NCBI GenBank assembly: GCA_964650975.1
Contig: CAZYWA010000281.1
Coordinates: 1 to 9,918 of the forward strand
DNA from: CAZYWA01 sp964650975 [NCBI: uncultured bacterium]
GTDB lineage: Bacteria > JADJOY01
Length of the DNA: 9,918 bases
Direction: 5' to 3'
The notes beneath the pieces were generated by a model, which did not search any database, had not been told where the DNA came from, and worked only from the letters and a program-made list of their open reading frames with translations. Below are positions 5,303-9,918 of this stretch, one piece after another (position 1 is the first letter of the stretch; every line of letters begins with the position of its first letter). The translations under genes and the position numbers were made by a program.

Positions 5303-8001
5303 ACGCGCGGCGGGCTCGCGCGGGCCGCTGGCTCGGGGCGGCGCTTCTCGTGTGCGGATGCTCCGGAAGCGGCGGGACCGGTTCCACCGTCGAGCAGCGC
5401 GCCATTCCTCCCGCGCCCGAAACGGCCCTGGGAACCGGTGTTTTCGGGCAGTGGATCACCGATCCGGACGGTTTGCCCGCCTACCGGTACACGCTCGACC
5501 AGCAAGCCGACGCGCGCGCGCGTTTCCCCGATTCGCGTGGCCGCGACCGGCGCGATCACGTCCACAACTTCGGCAACGACCACGTCCAGGCGCTCGCCTT
5601 CAACGACGGCTACGTGGAGCTGGTCGGCGCCGATCGCGCACCCACGATCCTCAACCATTTCGATCCCGAGCACGGAAACTTCGCGGGCGGCTTCGGCTAC
5701 CTCGACGACGGCTCGGAGGTGTGGCCGACCGTCTACCGGTGGCGCCCGGCGGACGCGACCACCCGTCGCGTGTTCGGAATGGGCTACTTCGAGACCGAGA
5801 CCGCTCATCGCGGCGTGGCCGAGACGCGCCGCACCTGGGCTCCCGCCGGCGACGACGCGCTGCTCGTGAGCGAGGTCACGCTGCGGAACGATGGGTCCGC
5901 GGCGGTCGCACTCCGCCACTACGAGTACTGGGACGTGAGCCGCTACCAGCTGGTGCCGCTGCCGTCGATGACCGGCCCGCTCGGCGACCTCGGCGATTCG
6001 TATCGCGAGGGTCTCGAAGCGTCGTTCGTGCAGCAGGTGCAGTGGGATCGGTCGAGTGAGTTGCTGCGCGTGTCGACCACGGCGAACGGACCGCCACCGG
6101 TGGCGCCGGACGAGGTCTCGACGCTCGACTGGTATCCGGACGACGTGTTCCTGGCCGACCTGAGCGGCGGCTCCGCGGATCGCTACACCGAGCAAGCCGC
6201 GTTCTTCGGCAAGGGCGGCGTCGCGCGGCCCGACGCGGTCGCGGCGCGCGCCGCGGGGTCGATCGCCGGCCCGGTGAGTGGCGCTGGCCAGCCGCTCTGC
6301 CTGGTAATCCGTCACGACGTGAAGCTGGCACCCGGCGAGGCGCGAGTACTGCGCTTCGCGTTCGGCTATGCACCGCCGGGCCGCGATCTCACCGGGTTGC
6401 TCCGCGCCTACCGGTCCGCCGACGTGTTCGAGCGCAGCCAGGAAGCGCGCCGCCAGTCGATCGCGTTCCTGACCAGCGCCTCCGACCCCGAGCTCGCCCG
6501 CGAGACCGAGTGGCACTCGTTCGCGCTCCCCGCGGCCACCGTGTTTCACGGCTTTCACGGCACCCACGTCACCACCCAGGGCTCGGCCTATCTCTACTTG
6601 CAAGGGATCGACGGCGCGCCACGCGACCAGGCGCTCTTCGCGCTGCCGCTCACCTACCTCCGCCCCGACCTGGCGCGCGAGAACCTGCGCTTCATGATGC
6701 GACTGACGCGCGCGAGCGACGGGCAGATCTTCTACACCTTCGGCGGCCACGGCTTCGCCAGCGGCCTGGGGATCCACGAGCAGCCCTCCGACCTCGATCT
6801 CTTCTTCCTGATGGCGCTCGCCGAGTACCTCGCCGCGACCGGCGACGTTGGATTCTTGAGCGAGCCGGTGCCGTTTCGCGGACCGGGTGACGTGGCGCCC
6901 GGAGCGATCGGCACCACGGTGCTCGATCACGCACGTGCCGCCGCGCGCCACTTGCTCGACGTGGTGGGCACGGGCAGCGACGGCCTGATCCGCGTGCGGG
7001 ACGGCGACTGGTCGGACGGGATCGTCACCTCGAACGTGCTCGCGGCCGGCAACGCCAGCATCAACTGGGGTAACACGCTGGCGCACGGAGAGTCCTGCGA
7101 GAACACCGGCATGGCGCTCTGGGTGCTGCCGCTCGCGGCGAGCGTGCTCGAGCCCTTCGACGCGGATCTCGCGGCGCGCCTCGTTGCGCCGGTCGAGTCG
7201 CTGCGCACCGCGCTCGACGCGCAATGGGCCGGCTCGTGGTTCACGCGCGCGATCCTGCGCGACGCGGGCGACCGCCCCGTGGTGCTCGGTCACGACGACA
7301 TCGATCTCGAAGCGCAGCCGTGGCCGATGATCGCGGGTTCGGTGAGCGCCGAGCGGCTCGCCGCGCTCGCGGATTCGATCGCCACTCGTCTGGAGGACCC
7401 GTCGCCGGTCGGCGCGCCGCTCACTCCCGCTGGCGAGGTGTGGCCCGCCGTGTCGCAGCTCCTCACCTGGGGCGAGACGCGCGTCAGCCCCGAGCGCGCT
7501 TGGCGCTCCCTCGAACGGCAGAGTCTCTTCAACCGGGCCGAGACCTATCCGGAGAACTGGATCGGCATCTGGACCGGACCCGACGGGCTCGAGTCGACGC
7601 CTCCCGGCGGCACGTGGGCGAGCCCAGTGACGCCGATGACCGATTTCCCCGCGCTCAACCAGAACGTGCACGCGATGGCGCTCTTGGCGCTGCTGCGCGT
7701 CGCGGGAATCGAGCCCACCACCGACGGCCTGCGCATCGCGCCGCGTATCCCGCGCGATTCGTGGGTGCTCGATTTCCCGCTGGTGGCGCTCGACGTGAAT
7801 CCCGTGCGAATCGCGATCAGCTATCGTCCGATCGTCGACGGCACGCGGGTGCTGCACGTCGAGGTGCCGCGAGAATCGGGCTCGTGGCCGGTGACCGTCG
7901 ACGGCGAGGCAAGCGACGCCCCGATCGATTCGGGCTTCGCGGCCGTTCCGATTTCGTTTCGCGCCAGGCATCCCGTCACGGTGATCGTCCCGCGCTCGTG
8001 A
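5299..8001 (+). CDS. GH94/GH36-type glycoside phosphorylase-like lipoprotein
   Basis: A 900-residue predicted lipoprotein: a short basic N-terminus, hydrophobic WLGAALLVCGC (11-21) and lipobox VCGC with Cys21 as the anchor. The body resembles GH94 enzymes (cellobiose and chitobiose phosphorylases and cyclic-glucan-synthase C-terminal domains). A beta-sandwich comes first (about 80-360; GFGYLDDGSEVWPT, 131-144). An (alpha/alpha)6 barrel follows (about 400-800), with YLYLQGIDGAPRDQALF (431-447), SDLDLFFLMALAEYLAATGD (497-516) and DGDWSDGI (568-575). DWSD corresponds to GH94 DWND, which carries the catalytic Asp (Asp570/Asp573 here). Later parts are YPENWIGIWTGPDGLES (750-766) and a C-terminal beta module. 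I do not find the ENGGIF-type phosphate-side segment of true phosphorylases, so hydrolysis or transglycosylation is possible. The GTG start overlaps the previous stop as GTGA, with GAGG (5289-5292) upstream. The fold call is good; reaction and substrate are open. Confidence 0.8.
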   Translation: MNARRARAGRWLGAALLVCGCSGSGGTGSTVEQRAIPPAPETALGTGVFGQWITDPDGLPAYRYTLDQQADARARFPDSRGRDRRDHVHNFGNDHVQALAFNDGYVELVGADRAPTILNHFDPEHGNFAGGFGYLDDGSEVWPTVYRWRPADATTRRVFGMGYFETETAHRGVAETRRTWAPAGDDALLVSEVTLRNDGSAAVALRHYEYWDVSRYQLVPLPSMTGPLGDLGDSYREGLEASFVQQVQWDRSSELLRVSTTANGPPPVAPDEVSTLDWYPDDVFLADLSGGSADRYTEQAAFFGKGGVARPDAVAARAAGSIAGPVSGAGQPLCLVIRHDVKLAPGEARVLRFAFGYAPPGRDLTGLLRAYRSADVFERSQEARRQSIAFLTSASDPELARETEWHSFALPAATVFHGFHGTHVTTQGSAYLYLQGIDGAPRDQALFALPLTYLRPDLARENLRFMMRLTRASDGQIFYTFGGHGFASGLGIHEQPSDLDLFFLMALAEYLAATGDVGFLSEPVPFRGPGDVAPGAIGTTVLDHARAAARHLLDVVGTGSDGLIRVRDGDWSDGIVTSNVLAAGNASINWGNTLAHGESCENTGMALWVLPLAASVLEPFDADLAARLVAPVESLRTALDAQWAGSWFTRAILRDAGDRPVVLGHDDIDLEAQPWPMIAGSVSAERLAALADSIATRLEDPSPVGAPLTPAGEVWPAVSQLLTWGETRVSPERAWRSLERQSLFNRAETYPENWIGIWTGPDGLESTPPGGTWASPVTPMTDFPALNQNVHAMALLALLRVAGIEPTTDGLRIAPRIPRDSWVLDFPLVALDVNPVRIAISYRPIVDGTRVLHVEVPRESGSWPVTVDGEASDAPIDSGFAAVPISFRARHPVTVIVPRS

Positions 8002-8018
8002 ACCGGTCTCTCGAGGCC

Positions 8019-8048
8019 GGAGGGACGCGATCCGTCGCGTCCGCAGCG
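8019..8048 (-). repeat. Palindromic intergenic repeat, copy 2 (inverted)
   Basis: The reverse complement of this 30-base stretch equals 2-31 except at two positions (8034 and 8030 here, 16 and 20 there). It contains a perfect 8-bp stem, GGACGCGA (8023-8030) with TCGCGTCC (8035-8042), around a TCCG loop. It lies 18 bases after the stop of the GH94-like gene. A weaker palindrome (CCGG at both 8003-8006 and 8017-8020) lies between. With no T-run it is more likely a dispersed palindromic element or an mRNA 3'-end stabiliser than an intrinsic terminator. Confidence 0.7.
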
Positions 8049-8064
8049 ATCGATCTGGTTGCGA

Positions 8065-8090
8065 CGCTGCGGCTGCGAAGGACCGCAGCG
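8065..8090 (+). other. Second hairpin in the 8002-8121 intergenic region
   Basis: CGCTGCGG (8065-8072) pairs perfectly with CCGCAGCG (8083-8090) around a 10-base loop. CCGCAGCG also occurs at 8041-8048, inside the copy-2 repeat, and can pair with the same 8065-8072 arm, so alternative structures compete. A shifted 6-bp pairing (8072-8077 with 8084-8089) is a third option. The structure ends 14 bases before the TATACT box of the next gene. Its role is unknown; a terminator/regulator for either neighbour or part of the repeat element are the candidates. Confidence 0.5.
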
Positions 8091-8104
8091 CTCCAGGTGG
8101 CGGC

Positions 8105-8110
8105 TATACT
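8105..8110 (+). promoter_or_regulatory. Candidate -10 box (TATACT) of the GH105 unit
   Basis: TATACT is one base from the sigma-70-type consensus TATAAT and stands out in otherwise very GC-rich DNA. It ends 11 bases before the ATG at 8122, so transcription would begin only about 4-6 bases before the start codon. No recognisable -35 hexamer lies at the usual spacing (8082-8087 reads ACCGCA), and no Shine-Dalgarno precedes the ATG. This suggests a near-leaderless transcript. Confidence 0.5.
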
Positions 8111-8121
8111 CGGCGCCCGTC

Positions 8122-9345
8122 ATGACCTCGAATCGCGCGCGAATCGCCGCTCTTCTCGCGGGCGCATGCCTGGTCACGAGCGCCGTCTCGTGTGGCGGGA
8201 GCAGCCACCACGATTCGCCCTCCGCCACCCGGGTGCTCGACGTGGCGCGGAACCTCGCCGACACCTGGCGCGCCGAGAATCCCGCGGCCGGCGTGAAGTG
8301 GAGCTGGGGCGAGGGCCTCTTGATGCTCGGCATGCTCGAGCTGGCGCGCACCACCGCCGATTCGAGCTACGAGGACTACGCGCTCGACTGGCTGCACGCC
8401 CACCAGCAGGCCGGTTACACGATCTTCGACAGCGATACCTGCCCGCCCGGCACGGTTGCGTCGCTCTTGATCGAGCGGCGCGGCGCCACCGAGCTGCAAC
8501 CGATCGTCGACGACGTCAGCACGTACCTCTTCGACAAGGCACCGCGTACCTCCGACGGCGGCATCTCTCATCTGGGCCTCATCCCGCTGGTCTTCCGGCA
8601 GCAGCTCTGGGTCGACTCGCTGGTGATGTTCGGCGAGTTCCTCATCGACGACGGTCTTCGCACCGGCGATCCGCACGACCTCGATCTCATGTCGGGCCAG
8701 TACCAGATCTTCGGCACCCATCTGCAAGATCCCGATCTGGGCTTCTGGACCCACAGCTGGGACGACATCGCGAAGCGCAACCAGCCGCCGCTCGAGGACC
8801 AGGTGTTCTGGGCGCGCGGCAACTCGTGGGCGCTGGTGTCGGGCATCGACCTCGCGGCGGCGCTGCCCCCGGACGACTCCCGCCTCGACCCCGTGCTCGC
8901 GCGCGTGAATCGCCAGCAGCAAGCCCTTCTCGCCACGCAGGATCCCGCGACCGGCCTCTACTGGACGGTGCTCAATCGCCCCGGCGAGACCTATCTCGAG
9001 AGCGCCGGCTCGGCGATGATCTCGTACGGCCTGGCGCGAGGCTTCGAGGAGAGCTTTCTCGGACCGGAAGCAGCGGACGCCTCGACCCGTGGTCTCGCGG
9101 GCTTGCTGGGCCGCATCCACGTCGATCCGAGCGGCCGCACTGTTCTCTCGGGGACCAGCGTGGGGACGGACCCGGGCCCTTTCTGGTACTACAAGATCGT
9201 TCCGACCAAGGACAACGTGAGCTACGGCGTCGGCGGGTTCGTGCTGCTCGCGACGCGGCTCGTCGAGCTCGAGCGCGCCGGGCGGATCGGCGATTTGCCC
9301 ATGCCGCCCGCGCCTAGCCTCGAACCGAATGGAGGCATGCCGTGA
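8122..9345 (+). CDS. GH105-type unsaturated uronyl hydrolase, lipoprotein
   Basis: A 407-residue predicted lipoprotein. Hydrophobic residues 8-23 end in AVSC, with Cys24 the likely lipidated residue. The rest matches the GH88/GH105 (alpha/alpha)6-barrel family, which removes the unsaturated uronic acid left at the end of lyase-cleaved oligosaccharides by a hydration mechanism. Visible signatures are WSWGEGLLMLGMLELA (60-75), QLWVDSLVMFGEFL (161-174; Asp165 at the catalytic Asp position), LGFWTHSWDD (206-215), FWARGNSWALVSG (229-241), YLESAGSAMISYGLARG (291-307) and a closing YGVGGFVLLATRL (368-380). An in-frame ATG at 8059 would place 21 residues of non-signal sequence in front and start upstream of the TATACT box, so 8122 is preferred. 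The stop overlaps the next gene as GTGA. Family call good; whether the substrate is a rhamnogalacturonan, ulvan or another uronide cannot be told. Confidence 0.85.
   Translation: MTSNRARIAALLAGACLVTSAVSCGGSSHHDSPSATRVLDVARNLADTWRAENPAAGVKWSWGEGLLMLGMLELARTTADSSYEDYALDWLHAHQQAGYTIFDSDTCPPGTVASLLIERRGATELQPIVDDVSTYLFDKAPRTSDGGISHLGLIPLVFRQQLWVDSLVMFGEFLIDDGLRTGDPHDLDLMSGQYQIFGTHLQDPDLGFWTHSWDDIAKRNQPPLEDQVFWARGNSWALVSGIDLAAALPPDDSRLDPVLARVNRQQQALLATQDPATGLYWTVLNRPGETYLESAGSAMISYGLARGFEESFLGPEAADASTRGLAGLLGRIHVDPSGRTVLSGTSVGTDPGPFWYYKIVPTKDNVSYGVGGFVLLATRLVELERAGRIGDLPMPPAPSLEPNGGMP
9331..9335 (+). promoter_or_regulatory. Ribosome binding site of the 79-residue gene
   Basis: GGAGG lies inside the last codons of the GH105 gene, six bases before the GTG at 9342. 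It is a strong Shine-Dalgarno sequence and supports the small downstream gene being translated. An ATG at 9337 is in the GH105 frame and reads only Met-Pro before the stop, so it is not a competing start. Confidence 0.6.
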
Positions 9346-9581
9346 TCCGCAAACCTCGAAAGCCGTCGCCGCGCATCGCGGGCTCGGCGCTTCGCACCAT
9401 GTCGGCCGCGGCCGGCTTGCCGGTGGTCGAGCTGATGCTGGCGTCGGTGCTGCGGAAGCAGCTCGGCATCGACACGCTGCTCGAGGCGAGCTTCGCCGAG
9501 GACGAGACGCCGTTCACGCAGCCGCGGCCGCTGGCGCCGATCGTCCGCAGGACCGTGGTGTCGAGAGGCAAGCGATCGTGA
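9342..9581 (+). CDS. Small hypothetical protein (79 residues)
   Basis: I do not recognise this protein. It is basic at both ends (RKPRKPSPR at 3-11, RRTVVSRGKRS at 69-79). The central segment 16-49 looks helical and amphipathic (ALRTMSAAAGLPVVELMLAS, then VLRKQLGIDTLLEASF). A Pro-rich stretch follows (57-66). No signal peptide or clear membrane span is evident; residues 21-36 are only mildly hydrophobic. It has a GTG start with a strong GGAGG, a 4-base GTGA overlap with the GH105 stop, and a 4-base GTGA overlap with the amidase start. This placement argues for a real gene. It might be a small partner of the amidase, or the remnant N-terminus of a larger protein. Confidence 0.6.
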   Translation: MIRKPRKPSPRIAGSALRTMSAAAGLPVVELMLASVLRKQLGIDTLLEASFAEDETPFTQPRPLAPIVRRTVVSRGKRS

Positions 9582-9918
9582 GCGAATTCGCGTTCCGCAC
9601 CTTCGACGACTATCGCGCGGCCTTCGCCGGCGGCGGCACCACACCGCTCGCGGTGGCCGAGAAATTCATTGCCGCTCGGCGACGCTCGGAGAGTGAAACT
9701 CCGGTGATGAAGCTCTTCATCGCCAGCGACGACGACGAGATCCTGCGCAGCGCCGACGCCTCGACCGAGCGGCTGCGCAAGAAGAAGCCGCTCGGCCCGC
9801 TCGAAGGGATCCCGATCGCCGTCAAGGACGAGCTGCACCAGGCCGGCTATCCGACCACCGGTGGTACCAGCTTCCTGGGTAAGAGCCCCGAGCGCGAGGA
9901 CGCCACCGTGGTGGCGCG
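9578..9918 (+). CDS. Amidase-signature family enzyme, N-terminal part
   Basis: Only the first 113 codons are present; the gene continues past the window edge. Residues 71-100 give the start of the amidase signature fold: PLGPLEGIPIAVKDELHQAG, then YPTTGGTSFLG, then EDATVVA. Lys83 in IAVKD matches the catalytic Lys of the Ser-cisSer-Lys triad; both serines would lie beyond the window. The family hydrolyses amides (acylamides, fatty-acid amides) or, as GatA, transamidates Glu-tRNA. The helical N-terminal stretch of about 70 residues and the lack of Gat neighbours favour a stand-alone, possibly FAAH-like, amidase. The GTG start overlaps the previous stop as GTGA, with GAGAGG (9563-9568) upstream. 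No signal peptide is seen, so a cytoplasmic location is likely, unlike the GH105 lipoprotein of the same unit. Confidence 0.85.
   Translation, partial: MSEFAFRTFDDYRAAFAGGGTTPLAVAEKFIAARRRSESETPVMKLFIASDDDEILRSADASTERLRKKKPLGPLEGIPIAVKDELHQAGYPTTGGTSFLGKSPEREDATVVA

Noticed and set aside
5245-7971. A 908-codon open frame on the - strand opposite the GH94-like gene
   Set aside because: Its translation is Arg/His/Gly/Val-rich with no family motifs, the usual antisense shadow of a high-GC gene. The + strand frame has domain-wide homology.
2-8048. A composite transposon bounded by the 30-base inverted repeats
   Set aside because: No transposase or integrase is inside, no target-site duplication can be seen, and enclosed genes show no compositional break. 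Kept only as a repeat observation.
8059-8121. Upstream in-frame ATG at 8059 for the GH105 gene
   Set aside because: It lies inside a hairpin-rich region upstream of the TATACT box, would bury the signal peptide behind 21 residues, and has no ribosome binding site.

Overview
This is a G+C-rich (roughly 70% by eye), gene-dense window in which every credible gene lies on the + strand. Two or three exported proteins have lipoprotein-type N-termini, genes overlap by 4 bp, and antisense frames are long and open, as expected of high-GC DNA. This fits an uncultured high-GC Gram-negative-type bacterium (for example Eisenbacteria, Gemmatimonadota, Acidobacteria or Myxococcota). No phylogenetic marker is present, so the phylum is a guess. 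No tRNA, rRNA, CRISPR array, transposase or phage gene was seen.

Layout: (1) 1-251 is a leader region with a palindromic repeat at 2-31 and a good ribosome binding site before the first gene. (2) 252-1988 is an exported GH31-type alpha-glycosidase. (3) 2013-3341 is a CorC/HlyC (CNNM) membrane protein with CBS domains. It overlaps the EVE-domain gene at 3338-3754. (4) 3769-5302 holds a DUF4166-like gene and two small membrane-protein genes. (5) 5299-8001 is a 900-residue lipoprotein resembling GH94/GH36-type glycoside phosphorylases. (6) 8002-8121 is an intergenic region full of palindromes. It carries a second, inverted copy of the window-start repeat and a TATACT promoter box very close to the next start codon. 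(7) 8122-9345 is a GH105-type lipoprotein, coupled to a 79-residue unrecognised protein (9342-9581) and then to an amidase-signature enzyme that runs off the window (9578-9918).

Most junctions use a 4-base overlap (ATGA or GTGA), so the window reads as two translationally coupled transcription units: about 252-8001 and 8122 onward. Three envelope carbohydrate enzymes (GH31, GH94-like, GH105) suggest breakdown or remodelling of a glycan outside the cytoplasm. No SusC/D pair, ABC sugar transporter or polysaccharide lyase is in view.

The parts most worth a second look are the coupled EVE / DUF4166 / two-membrane-protein / exported GH94-like set, whose joint function I cannot name, and the near-identical inverted repeats that bracket the whole first unit.
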